Assembly (NCBI RefSeq): GCF_014644415.1
Contig: NZ_BMKQ01000001.1
Location: 1,985,556-2,049,555, forward strand
Direction of reading: 5' to 3'
Origin: Marmoricola endophyticus
Lineage (GTDB): Bacteria > Actinomycetota > Actinomycetes > Propionibacteriales > Nocardioidaceae
Length of the DNA stretch: 64,000 nt
Shown here: piece by piece, positions 24,218-32,678 of the stretch
Position numbering within the stretch: position 1 is the stretch's first letter
How the letters are laid out: every line of letters begins with the position of its first letter
The notes under the pieces: model-generated
The model's database searches: none
Seen by the model: only the letters and a program-made list of their open reading frames with translations
Told to the model about the DNA's origin: nothing
Position numbers and translations under genes: made by a program

Positions 24218-24246
24218 GGGATCACCGTTCCGTGTGCTGTGATCCC
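24218..24246. promoter_or_regulatory. Inverted repeat at the OhrR-like gene start
   Basis: GGGATCAC and GTGATCCC, perfect 8-base arms 13 bases apart, begin directly next to the TTG start codon of the regulator. Placement and symmetry fit an operator for that MarR protein. Confidence 0.55.
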
Positions 24247-24307
24247 CGACACCTCACATGCGACAGATCACGTCAATGACCCGTCCGAGGGTAGTCGATG
24301 CGCGGCC

Positions 24308-25489
24308 TCAGCGGGCGCCGACGGCGAAAGGCACCGCGGGCTCGCTCTGCCCGGTCTCCGTGTAGCGACCCGCGTCGGGCGCGTTCCACAGGCCGCGCTC
24401 GCCCAGCCGCGGCAGCACCTCCTCCCCGACGCGCAGCGACTCCTCGAGGTGGGGGTAGCCGGACAGGATCAGGTGGGTGATGCCGAGGTCGGCGTACTCC
24501 GCGATCCGGTCGACGACCTCGTCGTGCGAGCCGACCAGCGCCGTGCCCGCGCCACCGCGGACCAGGCCGACGCCTGCCCACAGGTTCGGGGCGACCTCCA
24601 GGCTGCGCACGTCGCGCGTACGCCCCGCGTGCAGCTCGCTCATCCGCCGCTGGCCCTCGGACTGGCTGCGCGCGAGGTTCTGCTGGACGCGGTCCACCTC
24701 GGCGGGGTCGATCCCCCGCAGCAGCCGGTCGGCCTCGGCCCAGGCCTCCTCGGAGGTGTCGCGGGAGATGACGTGCAGGCGGATGCCGAACTCGGGCGTG
24801 CGGTCCTGCCGTCGGGCCAGGCCACGGATCCACTGCAGCTTCTCCGCCACCGCGGGCACCGGCTCGCCCCAGGTCAGGTAGACGTCGGCGTGCCGCGCGG
24901 CCACCGGGCCGGCCTCCGCCGAGGAGCCGCCGAAGTACAGCGGCGGCACCGGGGCCGGCCGCCGCTGCAGGCTCGCGCCACTCACGTGCTCGTGCTCCCC
25001 CGTCACGGTCAGCGGGCCGTCCTCGCGCCACAGCCGGGTGACGATGTCGAGGAACTCGTCGCAGCGGGCGTAGCGCGCGGCCTTGTCCAGGTCGTCGCCG
25101 TACGCCGCCTGCTCGTGCGCCTCGCCGCCGGTGACCACGTTGAGCAGCAGCCGCCCCTGGGACTGCCACTGCAGCGTCGAGGCCATCTGCGCGGCGAGCG
25201 TGGGGCTCATCAGCCCGGGCCGCAGCGCCACGAGGAACTTCAGCGTCGAGGTCGCCTCGGTCAGGAGCGCCGCGGTGACCCAGGCGTCCTCGCACCACAG
25301 CCCCGTGGGGATCAGCATCGACTCGAAGCCGGAGTACTCCGCCGCCTGCGCGAGCTGGCGCAGGTACGGAAGCGTGCCGACGCGGTCGCCCGCCATCCCG
25401 GTGCCGTGACCGCCGGCGATCAGCCCGCGGGAGTCGCCGTACGTCGGGAGGAACCAGTGGGCCGTGATCGTGCCTCGACGCCCGGTCAC
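24308..25489 (-). CDS. ssuD: FMNH2-dependent alkanesulfonate monooxygenase (SsuD-like)
   Basis: 393 residues of the luciferase-like flavin monooxygenase fold. It opens ITAHWFLPTYGDSRGL as in SsuD and carries WCEDAWVTAALLTEATSTLKFLVALRPGLMSP, then GRLLLNVVTGGEAHEQAAYGD, VPPLYFGGSSAEAG and LSGYPHLEESLRVGEEVLPRL. It should cleave the C-S bond of alkanesulfonates, releasing sulfite and an aldehyde, using FMNH2 from the reductase encoded just upstream (4-base overlap). It is last in an operon with sfnG and sfnB, so methanesulfonate or its sulfinate product from dimethyl sulfone is a likely substrate; this is inferred from context, and MsuD would be an equally fair label. Confidence 0.88.
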   Translation of the reverse strand: MTGRRGTITAHWFLPTYGDSRGLIAGGHGTGMAGDRVGTLPYLRQLAQAAEYSGFESMLIPTGLWCEDAWVTAALLTEATSTLKFLVALRPGLMSPTLAAQMASTLQWQSQGRLLLNVVTGGEAHEQAAYGDDLDKAARYARCDEFLDIVTRLWREDGPLTVTGEHEHVSGASLQRRPAPVPPLYFGGSSAEAGPVAARHADVYLTWGEPVPAVAEKLQWIRGLARRQDRTPEFGIRLHVISRDTSEEAWAEADRLLRGIDPAEVDRVQQNLARSQSEGQRRMSELHAGRTRDVRSLEVAPNLWAGVGLVRGGAGTALVGSHDEVVDRIAEYADLGITHLILSGYPHLEESLRVGEEVLPRLGERGLWNAPDAGRYTETGQSEPAVPFAVGAR

Positions 25490-26037
25490 GCCGCGCTCAC
25501 CCGCACCACGTGCAGCGCCTCGAGGAAGGCGTCCACCACCTGGCCGAGCCCGGGGGCCGCGTCGTCGTGGATGGCCGCCGGCCCGGTGGCGGTCGGGGCG
25601 TCGATGTAGCGGTCGAGGACGAGGAAGCCGTTGACCACGTGGCGGGCGTTCATGGAGGTCAGCACCGGGCGCAGCGCGTAGTCCAGCGCCAGCGCGTGGG
25701 CGGCGCTGCCGCCGGTGGCCAGCGGGAGGGCGACCTTGCCCTCCAGCCCGAACTGCGGGGCGAGGTCGAGCCAGGTCTTCAGCAGGCCGGAGTACGCCGC
25801 CTTGTAGACCGGCGTCGCGATGACGACGGCGTCGGCCTGTGCGAGACGGCCCATCGAGGCCGTGACGTCGGGGTGCTCGAAGTCGGCGAGCAGCAGCGCC
25901 TCGGCCGAGAGCTCACGCAGCGAGAGCTGGTCGATGGTGTGGCCCTGGGCCGCGAGCAGCCGGGCGACGTGGTCGAGCAGGATCGTCGACCGGGAGACCT
26001 CCTTGGGGCTGCCGGAGACGGTGAGGATGCGGGACAT
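25486..26037 (-). CDS. NAD(P)H-dependent FMN reductase (SsuE/MsuE-like)
   Basis: 183 residues with a flavodoxin-like fold: ILTVSGSPKEVSRS at the phosphate-binding loop, ADAVVIATPVYKAAYSGLLKTWLDLAP as the conserved flavin motif, and VALPLATGGSAAHALALDYALRPVL. It supplies reduced FMN to the two-component monooxygenases encoded on either side. Its stop overlaps the ssuD start by 4 bases, a tight coupling that fits the shared use of FMNH2. It lies 30 bases after the sfnB-like gene. MsuE is an equally good name given the sfnG neighbour. Confidence 0.9.
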   Translation of the reverse strand: MSRILTVSGSPKEVSRSTILLDHVARLLAAQGHTIDQLSLRELSAEALLLADFEHPDVTASMGRLAQADAVVIATPVYKAAYSGLLKTWLDLAPQFGLEGKVALPLATGGSAAHALALDYALRPVLTSMNARHVVNGFLVLDRYIDAPTATGPAAIHDDAAPGLGQVVDAFLEALHVVRVSAA

Positions 26038-26067
26038 GCGGGCTCCTGGTGGGGCGTCGGGGAAGGG

Positions 26068-27297
26068 TCAGATCGTGCCGTGCGAGGGCGGCAGGGCTCC
26101 GGTGAGCGCGTGCCGGCCGAGGTGCTGGATCTTCCAGCGCACGGGGTCGTGCAGGGTGTGGGTGCGCGCATTGCGCCAGTAGCGGTCCAGCGCCTCCGGG
26201 CCGGCCGCCGACCGGGTGCCGGAGACCTCGAAGAGACCGCTCGAGACCGACAGCGAGCTGCGCTCCCCGACCACCTTCGCCGCGGCGACCGCCAGCGAGG
26301 CGGCGGCGGCGAGGTCGCGCCCGGGTGCGGCGAAGACCGCGTCGACGGCGCGGCCGGCGCGCTCGAGCAGGGCGTCGGCGCCGGCCACGTCGACCGCGAG
26401 CTCACCGAAGCGCTGCACGGTGAACGGGTCGTCGACGGCCTCGTCGACCTCTGCCTCGAACCACGGGCGGCTCTTCGTGCGGACGAACTCCGCCGCCGCC
26501 TCGAGGGCGCCGCGGGCGATGCCGACGTCGATCGCGGTGTGCAGCAGCTGTGCGTACGCGCCGTACCCGCCGGGGTCGTCGAAGGCCTTCGCGCGCGTGA
26601 TCACCTGGTCGGGGTGGACCTGGACGGACTGCAGGGTCACGGTGCCGCTCGCAGTGGTCCGCTGGCCGACGGCGTCCCAGTCGTCGCTGATCGCGAGCCC
26701 CGAGCTGGTGGCGTCGAGCAGCACCACGTGGTCGCCCTCCGGCAGACCGCTCACGCCCCGCGGGTCGTCCAACCGGGTCAGGGTCGGGACGATGTCCGCG
26801 AACAGCGTGCCGGTGCAGTAGTACTTCGTGCCCTCGACCACGAGCGCGCCGTGCCCGTCCGGTGAGAGCGTCGTGCGGATGTCGGTGAGGGTCTTGCCGC
26901 CCCGCTCGGACTGGGCGTTCGCCAGCAGCGCACCGTCGAGCACCCGGCCGAAGAGGCGGCGACACTGCTCCTCCGTGCCGGCGACCCGGACCAGGTTGAG
27001 GTAGACGAAGTGGCTGTGCGGGATCTGCGCGAGGTTCGGGTCGGCGGACGCGAGGACCGCGAAGACCTCCGCCGCGACGCTCGGGGGCAGGCCGGGACCG
27101 CCGTACGCCGTGGGGACGGCGATCGCGAGCAGCCCCGACGCCTTCAGCCGGTCGACCTCGGCGTGCGGGAGACGGCGCTCCTGGTCGCGTCGTACGGCGC
27201 CCTCGGCGAAGACCGCCGCGAGCCGATGCGCGGTCTCGAGCGCCTCCTCGCGGGTACGCAGCACCCGCCCCGCCCGCTCCAGCGCGGGCGCGCTCAT
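26068..27297 (-). CDS. sfnB: SfnB/DszC-like acyl-CoA dehydrogenase-fold monooxygenase
   Basis: 409 residues from ATG 27297, which overlaps the sfnG stop (ATGA). The acyl-CoA dehydrogenase fold is clear, with VPTAYGGPGLPPSVAAEVFAVLASADPNLAQIP and a beta domain VVEGTKYYCTGTLFADI. The catalytic Glu region of true dehydrogenases is replaced by the DszC/SfnB-type ending SGLFEVSGTRSAAGPEALDRYWRNARTHTLHDPVRWK. Such flavin enzymes act on sulfur compounds rather than acyl-CoA. SfnB proteins are part of sulfur-acquisition operons, with a precise reaction not settled. The start chosen avoids a long frame that runs through sfnG. Confidence 0.88.
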   Translation of the reverse strand: MSAPALERAGRVLRTREEALETAHRLAAVFAEGAVRRDQERRLPHAEVDRLKASGLLAIAVPTAYGGPGLPPSVAAEVFAVLASADPNLAQIPHSHFVYLNLVRVAGTEEQCRRLFGRVLDGALLANAQSERGGKTLTDIRTTLSPDGHGALVVEGTKYYCTGTLFADIVPTLTRLDDPRGVSGLPEGDHVVLLDATSSGLAISDDWDAVGQRTTASGTVTLQSVQVHPDQVITRAKAFDDPGGYGAYAQLLHTAIDVGIARGALEAAAEFVRTKSRPWFEAEVDEAVDDPFTVQRFGELAVDVAGADALLERAGRAVDAVFAAPGRDLAAAASLAVAAAKVVGERSSLSVSSGLFEVSGTRSAAGPEALDRYWRNARTHTLHDPVRWKIQHLGRHALTGALPPSHGTI

Positions 27298-28391
27298 GCC
27301 GAGACCTCTGCGGCCGCCTCGGCCGCCTCGAGCTCGCGGACGAGCGGGATGACCCGCTCGCCGAAGTACTCCAGCTCCTCCTGGAAGTGCAGGAAGCCGA
27401 GCAGCAGGGTGGTCACACCGAGCCGCTTGTAGGTCATGATCCGCTCCGCCACCTGCTCGGGCGTCCCGATCAGGCCGGTACGGAAGCCGTCGTTGTACTG
27501 CACCAGGTCCTCGAACGTGGAGTCCTGCCACATGCCCGACCCGTCGGCGGTCGACCTGCCCGCCTGCGTGACCGACGCCCCGAAGCCCTCGACGGCCTCG
27601 TGGTCGGCCTGGTCGATGATGTCGGCGAGCACCCGGCGGGCCTCCTCCTCGGTGTCGCGGACCAGGGCGAAGCCGTTGAGGGCGAAGCCGACCTCTCCGG
27701 CGCGGCCGGCGTCGGCGGCGAGATCGGCGACCCGGTCGATCTGCCCGCCGATCTTCTCCGGGCTGCCGCCGTTCATGAAGTAGACGTCGGACTCCCGGCC
27801 CGCCATCTCCTGCGCGGCGTGGGAGTTGCCGCCCTGGAAGATCGTCGGGTGCGGGTCCTGCAGCGGCTTGGGCTTCAACGAGAAGTCCTTGATCCGGTAG
27901 AAGTCGCCGGCGTACGTCGCGCTCTCCTGCGTCCAGATCTCGCGGACCGCGGCGATGAACTCCTCGCTTCGCCGGTAGCGCTCGTCGTGCTCGAGCCACG
28001 GCTCGCCGAGCGCGGTGAACTCGCCCTTGAACCAGCCCGAGACCACGTTGATCGCCGTCCGCCCTCCGGAGAGGTGGTCGGCGGTGGCGATCCACTTCGC
28101 CAGCACCGCCGGGTGCCACAGGCCGGGGTGGATCGCGGTGATCACCTTCAGCCGCTCGGTCGCGAGGAGCAGCGCGAGCGAGAACGCCGTCGACTCGTGC
28201 TGGTTCTCCGCGCCGTACGAGGCCATGTACCGCACCTGGGTGAGGGCGTACTCGAAGCCGACGCGCTCCGCGGTCTGCGCGAGCCGCTTGTTGTAGTCGT
28301 AGCCCCAGTCGGTGCGCTGCTCGATCTTGCTGACCACGAGGCCCCCGGAGACGTTCGGGACCCAGTAGGCGAAGGACAGAGGAGAGGTCAT
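27294..28391 (-). CDS. sfnG: FMNH2-dependent dimethyl sulfone monooxygenase (SfnG-like)
   Basis: 365 residues, luciferase-like fold. Signature regions are FAYWVPNVSGGLVVSKIEQRT, YNKRLAQTAERVGFEYAL, SGGRTAINVVSGWFKGEF, PHPTIFQGGNSHAAQEMAGR and SDVYFMNGGSPEKI, with closing LLLGFLHFQEELEYFGERVIPLV. By family it converts dimethyl sulfone to methanesulfinate and formaldehyde. First gene of a four-gene unit with sfnB, an FMN reductase and ssuD, which together would free sulfur from dimethyl sulfone and sulfonates. No ribosome site precedes ATG 28391 and a promoter sits directly upstream, so translation is probably leaderless. Sulfur-starvation control is expected. Confidence 0.9.
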   Translation of the reverse strand: MTSPLSFAYWVPNVSGGLVVSKIEQRTDWGYDYNKRLAQTAERVGFEYALTQVRYMASYGAENQHESTAFSLALLLATERLKVITAIHPGLWHPAVLAKWIATADHLSGGRTAINVVSGWFKGEFTALGEPWLEHDERYRRSEEFIAAVREIWTQESATYAGDFYRIKDFSLKPKPLQDPHPTIFQGGNSHAAQEMAGRESDVYFMNGGSPEKIGGQIDRVADLAADAGRAGEVGFALNGFALVRDTEEEARRVLADIIDQADHEAVEGFGASVTQAGRSTADGSGMWQDSTFEDLVQYNDGFRTGLIGTPEQVAERIMTYKRLGVTTLLLGFLHFQEELEYFGERVIPLVRELEAAEAAAEVSA

Positions 28392-28426
28392 GGCGTTTAA
28401 ACTAGCAAGTCACTTTAGTTAAGCAA
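28392..28426 (-). promoter_or_regulatory. Leaderless-type promoter and dyad for the sfnG operon
   Basis: On the minus strand TTGCTT (28421-28426) and TAGTTT (28399-28404) are spaced 16 bases, so transcription would begin at about 28391-28393, on or next to the ATG. Inverted AACTA/TAGTT half-sites overlap the -10 and spacer, and AGCAAGT occurs twice as a direct repeat. The local AT-richness stands out in this genome. Confidence 0.6.
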
Positions 28427-28473
28427 GTTGGGCGTGCAGCGAGTCGCTCCCCGGATCGCCTAGGTTGGCCGGC

Positions 28474-29286
28474 ATGGGCGATCAGCTGAGCGACCTGCTG
28501 GACCTGGGCGAGCAGGCGGTGGGAGACCTCGTGTCGTTCGTCCGCTCCCTCGAGGAGTCGCAGGGCGACCTCCCGACCGACCTCGCCGGGTGGAGCGTTC
28601 GCGACGTCGTGGCCCACACCGCGCACCTCGAGGCGGTCCTCGCCGGGGCGCCCGAGGAGACCGTCGAGGTCCCCGAGGACCTGGAGCACGTCCGCGGGAC
28701 GATGGGCACCTACACCGAGCAGGGCGTGATCGCCCGCCGCGACCGGAGCCTCGCGTCGCTGGCCGACGAGATCGAGGACGCGACCGCTCGCCGGACCTCC
28801 GCGCTGCGCGCCGACCCGCCCGACCTCTCGTCCCCGGCACCCGGCGGCTTCGGTGCACTGGGCTGGACCTGGCAGGTGCTGCTCGGCAACCGGCCGCTGG
28901 ACGTGTGGGTCCACGAGCAGGACCTCCGCCACGCCGTCGGCCGGTCCGTCAACCTCGACTGCGCGGCCTCCCGGCACGTGGTCGCCACCTTCACCGGCTC
29001 CTTCGGCCTCGTCGTCGCGAAGCGGGCGAAGGCCCGACCCGGCCAGGTCGTGGCGCTGGAGATCACCGACGACCCCGAGCGCGTCGTCGTCACCGTGGAC
29101 GAGAACGGCCGGGGGGTCGCCGCCACCGTCGACACCGAGCCGGACGTCACGCTGCGCATGGACACCGAGACGTACGTCCTCCTCAGCGCCGGTCGACGCG
29201 ACCCTGCCGCGCTGGACGTCGAGGTCTCCGGGGACGACTCGGGGCTGGCCGAGCGGATCCTCGGAGCGATGGCGCTGACGCCGTAG
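28474..29286 (+). CDS. Mycothiol-type maleylpyruvate isomerase family protein (DinB-like)
   Basis: 270 residues from ATG 28474. An N-terminal DinB-like four-helix domain (about 10-170) carries WSVRDVVAHTAHLEAVL and RPLDVWVHEQDLRHAVG, with the His and H-x-x-D residues that bind the metal in mycothiol-dependent enzymes. A C-terminal SCP2-like domain (about 180-270) follows. Members, annotated as TIGR03083-type, transfer or isomerise using mycothiol, the actinobacterial thiol; the substrate is unknown. The gene stands alone between two minus-strand units, divergent from the sfnG operon across about 80 bases. Confidence 0.85.
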   Translation: MGDQLSDLLDLGEQAVGDLVSFVRSLEESQGDLPTDLAGWSVRDVVAHTAHLEAVLAGAPEETVEVPEDLEHVRGTMGTYTEQGVIARRDRSLASLADEIEDATARRTSALRADPPDLSSPAPGGFGALGWTWQVLLGNRPLDVWVHEQDLRHAVGRSVNLDCAASRHVVATFTGSFGLVVAKRAKARPGQVVALEITDDPERVVVTVDENGRGVAATVDTEPDVTLRMDTETYVLLSAGRRDPAALDVEVSGDDSGLAERILGAMALTP

Positions 29287-29290
29287 CGGT

Positions 29291-31162
29291 TCACCACTGG
29301 GCGGCGAAGGTGCCCGGGGCGCTCTCCGAGGTGAGGTTGGTGGCCCCCGAGTAGTAGATGACGGTGCGGCCGTCGGCACTGATGAAGGGCCAGTCGGCAT
29401 CGGCGTCGGCCTGGTCGCCGCCGGTGGCCACCGAGAGCACCCGGGTCGTGCCCGCGACGCGGTCGTGCACGACGATGTCGGCCTTGCCGTTGTTGTCGCC
29501 CTGGACCAGCATGCCGCTGGCGCGGTACACGACGTAGCGGCCGTTCGCGCTGATCTGCGGCAGCGTCGAGTCGCCGTGGTAGCCGTAGGTCCTCGGCGCG
29601 CGGACGCTGACCTGCTGGGTCGACCCCGTGGACCGGTCCCACACGAAGACGTCGCGGCTGGCCTCGCTGTCCCCTGCGCCGGGCACCCGGTAGCTCGGCG
29701 CCTCGAACGCGACGACACCGCCGTCGGCGCTCAGCGACCACGTCACGACGGCTCCGGCGAGCTCGAGGTAGGCCGGCACCCGCTGGATCGCCCCGGTCTC
29801 CCGGTCCGCGAGGAAGACGTCGATCGCTTCGTCGTCGTCACCCGGGACGACGTCCGGCGCACCGGAGGCGAAGCTGACGACTCTGCCGTCGGCGCTGATC
29901 ACCGGGCGCACGGTTCGCTGCGAGCCCTCCCAGGAGTCGCGCTCGGTGAAGATCGTGCGGGTACTGCCGGTCGTGCGGTCGGTGACCACGACGGACGAGT
30001 GCGTGGTGTCGCTCGGGTCGAGGTTCGAGGCCCTGGTGGCGTAGGCGACGTAGCGCCCGTCGCCGCTGATCGAGGGGTACGTCGAGGATCCCTCGGCCTG
30101 CGACCCCTCCGCGAGCGGGGACACGCGTTCGACGCGGCCTGTCGCCCGGTCGAGGACGAACACGTCGGTGGCCTTGTTCGTGTCGTCCGCCACCAGGTTG
30201 GTCGCCGTGGACGAGAAGGCGAGGTAGCGGCCGTCCGCACTGAGCGACGGGCTCCCCGACGGCTTGTCGGGCAGCGCCCCGCCCAGGCCGGTGACGGGAT
30301 AGGTGCTCTGCCCGGTCGAGCGGTCGGTGACCCAGACCTGAGTGGTGTGGTTCACACCGGTGGAGGCGAGGACCTGCGCATCGGCACTGATCGAGGAGCC
30401 GTACGGCTGGAGCAGGCCCGGGACCGGGACCTTCGTCGTCCGCACCCCGCCCACCGGCGCGAGGTCGACCACGTCGACGTGGATCCGCGGGGCGGGGGCT
30501 GCGTCGTAGGTGTACCCGTCGCCCGGGATCAGCCGGATGTCGTAGTCCTTGCTGCTGGTCACCTGCATGCGCCTCGAGAGCGTGAACGAGCCGTCGGCCG
30601 AGACGGGCACGGTCGCCTCGACGACGTGCCAGCGGTCGTCCGAGCGGCGCCAGAGCTGGATCCGTGCGCCGGGAGGCGGTGGAGAGACCGTGCCGGTGAT
30701 GGTGAGCACGGTCCCCCGACCGAGCAGGGTCCCGTACGAGTCGAGGGTCACCAGGCACGAGCGGAGCACCGTGAGCGTCTGCGTCATCGACACCGCCGCC
30801 GGTGTCGTCCTGCTCGCAGCGATGCGGGCGCGATAGCTCGTCGGGCCGTAGCCCGGAAGTGGGACACGGACGGCGTACTCGCCCGTGGACGACGTCACCG
30901 CCCTGCCCGCCGACTGCCAGCGACCGGAGCCGACGTACCGCTCGATCAGGACCGGGTACCCCGAGGCACGAGGGAAGACACGTCCGGTGAAGAGCTTCGA
31001 TCCCTGCTTCGGGACGGCGTCCCCGAGCTGGTTGAGCTGGAGGGTGTCGATGCGGCGCGCGGCCGCGGCCGGTGTGGCGAGCAGCCCCGCGCCGGACACG
31101 CAGAGGACGGCCGCCAGCACGACGGCGAGCAGCAGTCGGCCACCCCGAGGAACCGCGATCAT
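29291..31162 (-). CDS. Secreted beta-propeller protein (WD40-like/PD40 repeats) with N-terminal Ig-like region
   Basis: About 623 residues from ATG 31162, 5 bases after GGAGG. A signal peptide (LLLAVVLAAVLCVSGAGLLATPAAAA) leads to two beta-rich domains at about 40-240 resembling bacterial Ig or carbohydrate-binding modules. From about 250, six to seven propeller blades follow, each with S-ADGRYLAFSS or S-GDGRYVAYAT and DVFVxDRxTG, the TolB/PD40 pattern. The protein is extracellular or wall-bound with no membrane anchor. Propellers of this kind bind protein or sugar; no catalytic motif is evident. It is convergent with the preceding gene, leaving 4 bases between. Confidence 0.8.
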   Translation of the reverse strand: MIAVPRGGRLLLAVVLAAVLCVSGAGLLATPAAAARRIDTLQLNQLGDAVPKQGSKLFTGRVFPRASGYPVLIERYVGSGRWQSAGRAVTSSTGEYAVRVPLPGYGPTSYRARIAASRTTPAAVSMTQTLTVLRSCLVTLDSYGTLLGRGTVLTITGTVSPPPPGARIQLWRRSDDRWHVVEATVPVSADGSFTLSRRMQVTSSKDYDIRLIPGDGYTYDAAPAPRIHVDVVDLAPVGGVRTTKVPVPGLLQPYGSSISADAQVLASTGVNHTTQVWVTDRSTGQSTYPVTGLGGALPDKPSGSPSLSADGRYLAFSSTATNLVADDTNKATDVFVLDRATGRVERVSPLAEGSQAEGSSTYPSISGDGRYVAYATRASNLDPSDTTHSSVVVTDRTTGSTRTIFTERDSWEGSQRTVRPVISADGRVVSFASGAPDVVPGDDDEAIDVFLADRETGAIQRVPAYLELAGAVVTWSLSADGGVVAFEAPSYRVPGAGDSEASRDVFVWDRSTGSTQQVSVRAPRTYGYHGDSTLPQISANGRYVVYRASGMLVQGDNNGKADIVVHDRVAGTTRVLSVATGGDQADADADWPFISADGRTVIYYSGATNLTSESAPGTFAAQW

Positions 31163-31211
31163 CATTGCCTCCACGCTCGATCCGCCAGGGGGAGCGTAGG
31201 GGCGAATGCTC

Positions 31212-31778
31212 CTACTGTCCGATCAATCCGGCCATCTCGTCCAGCTCGGCCTTCTGCGTCTCGATGATCTCGCGGGCGAGACGGATCGCCTTCGGGTTCT
31301 CACCGTCGTCGATCTCGGTCTGCGCCATCGGGATCGCGCCCTGGTGGTGACCGACCATCCGGGACAGCCAGAGCCCTTGGAAGGCCGGGTCCCCCGTCTC
31401 GCGCAGCTGGTCGAGCTCGTCGCTCGAGAGCATCCCCTGCATCCGCATCGGGGAGTCCTCCGCGGGGACCTTCTCCCCCCACCCCTTCAGCCAGCCGACC
31501 ATCTGGTCGATCTCGCCGCTCTGGGTGCTGCCGATGGCGTCGACGATCCGCTGCACCTCCGGATCGAGGTCGTGACCCTTCGTCATCTCGACCATCGCCA
31601 CCGCCTGCCGGTGGTGCGGGACCATCTCCTGGGCGAAGGTGGCGTCGGCGGCGTTGTGCGGTCCGGCGTCGACCGCCTTCGCGCTCGAGCCCGAGCCGGC
31701 CTGGCCGTCGCTCGACCCGCAGGCGGCGACCGAAAGCAGCAAGGCGGCCGAGGCCAGGGCGAGGGCGGTACGTCGCAT
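31212..31778 (-). CDS. DUF305 lipoprotein
   Basis: 188 residues from ATG 31778. The lipobox LLLSVAACGSS places the acylated Cys near residue 20. The DUF305 domain carries FAQEMVPHHRQAVAMVEMT and later LWLSRMVGHHQGAIPMAQTEI, two HH motifs with Met and acidic neighbours that in homologues likely bind metal such as copper. Length and layout fit the family, which is common in actinobacteria and often linked with copper stress. Here it has no copper gene beside it. It is on the cell surface through its lipid anchor. Confidence 0.92.
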   Translation of the reverse strand: MRRTALALASAALLLSVAACGSSDGQAGSGSSAKAVDAGPHNAADATFAQEMVPHHRQAVAMVEMTKGHDLDPEVQRIVDAIGSTQSGEIDQMVGWLKGWGEKVPAEDSPMRMQGMLSSDELDQLRETGDPAFQGLWLSRMVGHHQGAIPMAQTEIDDGENPKAIRLAREIIETQKAELDEMAGLIGQ

Positions 31779-31788
31779 GCGCGCCAGC

Positions 31789-32208
31789 CTAGGCTGGCCG
31801 CTCCATCCGGACGTGCGGCCCGATGTCGGGGTCGACCCAGGGCTCGCCCACCGCGACGAACCCGGCACGCTCGTACAGCGAACGGGCGCCGGTCCGGGCG
31901 TGGCACCAGACCGGGCCGCCGCCGCTCGCCGCGACGTGCGCGAGCAGGCCGGCGAGGACCTCCGCGCCCACGCCCCTCCCCCGGTACGCCGGCTCGACGG
32001 CCATCCCGCGCACCCGCCAGGAGCCGTCGGGCAGGGGGCGGACGTTGCCGGAGCCGACCAGGAGCTCGCCGTCGTACGCTCCGAGGTGCAGGCTGTGATC
32101 GGCCGGGTCGTCGCCGAGCGGCGGGTGGTCCTTGCCGCCGCGGAGCACCTCGCGGCGGAGGTCGGCGGTGTCCGCGGCCGTGACCGTGCGGACCGTCCAG
32201 GTCGTCAT
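31789..32208 (-). CDS. GNAT-family N-acetyltransferase
   Basis: 139 residues from ATG 32208, which overlaps the stop of the membrane-protein gene upstream. The acetyl-CoA site is WRVRGMAVEPAYRGRGVGAEVLAGLL, with the R-x-x-G-x-G/A pattern, and the C-terminal GARSLYERAGFVAVGEPW is the usual closing strand-helix. The substrate is unknown. It lies at the end of a run of three overlapping genes (CDP-alcohol transferase, membrane protein, GNAT), and the DUF305 lipoprotein follows by 10 bases. Confidence 0.9.
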   Translation of the reverse strand: MTTWTVRTVTAADTADLRREVLRGGKDHPPLGDDPADHSLHLGAYDGELLVGSGNVRPLPDGSWRVRGMAVEPAYRGRGVGAEVLAGLLAHVAASGGGPVWCHARTGARSLYERAGFVAVGEPWVDPDIGPHVRMERPA

Positions 32209-32678
32209 ACCAGGCCCACCAGCCAGTCCGCCGCCCCGAGGATCACCAGGAACCGCAGCCAGCGGCCCACCAGGCAGGTGCTGACGAACAGCCAGATGTT
32301 GACCCTCAGGTGCCCCGCGAGGACGGCGATCACCAGCAGCGGGGGGAACCCGAGGCCGGAGGAGGCCAGCAGCAGCAGCGCGGTCTGGGTCGGGTGCTCG
32401 GCGATCCGGGTCTGCCAGCGCTCGTACGCGGCCGTCCACTTCGGCCCGGACATCCGCCTGCGCATCCACGGCAGCGCCATGACGCGGTCGGCGGCGTAGT
32501 AGAGCACCACCTTGCCGGCGGTCTGGCCGACCGCGGTGACGAGGGAGACGACCGTGACCGTCACCGCGTCACCACCGAGCTGGGCGACCCCGATGCCGCC
32601 GAGGTAGGCCTCGATGTTGATGAACGGCAGGAGCGCCGACCCGAACCCGACCAGCAGGCTGGTCAGGATGAGCTTCAC
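32205..32678 (-). CDS. Small membrane protein, possibly YqaA/DedA-like
   Basis: 157 residues from GTG 32678, overlapping the upstream stop (GTGA) and ending in the GNAT start (ATGA). Hydrophobic segments occur at about 3-20 (LILTSLLVGFGSALLPFINIEAYL), 33-57, 95-118 (ALLLLASSGLGFPPLLVIAVLAGHL) and 130-155. The re-entrant proline-rich first segment (LPFINIEAYLGG) and GFPPL resemble the small SNARE-associated/YqaA group. Role unknown. Co-encoding with a CDP-alcohol phosphatidyltransferase suggests a lipid-membrane task, such as lipid flipping, which DedA proteins perform; that is inference. Confidence 0.65.
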   Translation of the reverse strand: MKLILTSLLVGFGSALLPFINIEAYLGGIGVAQLGGDAVTVTVVSLVTAVGQTAGKVVLYYAADRVMALPWMRRRMSGPKWTAAYERWQTRIAEHPTQTALLLLASSGLGFPPLLVIAVLAGHLRVNIWLFVSTCLVGRWLRFLVILGAADWLVGLV

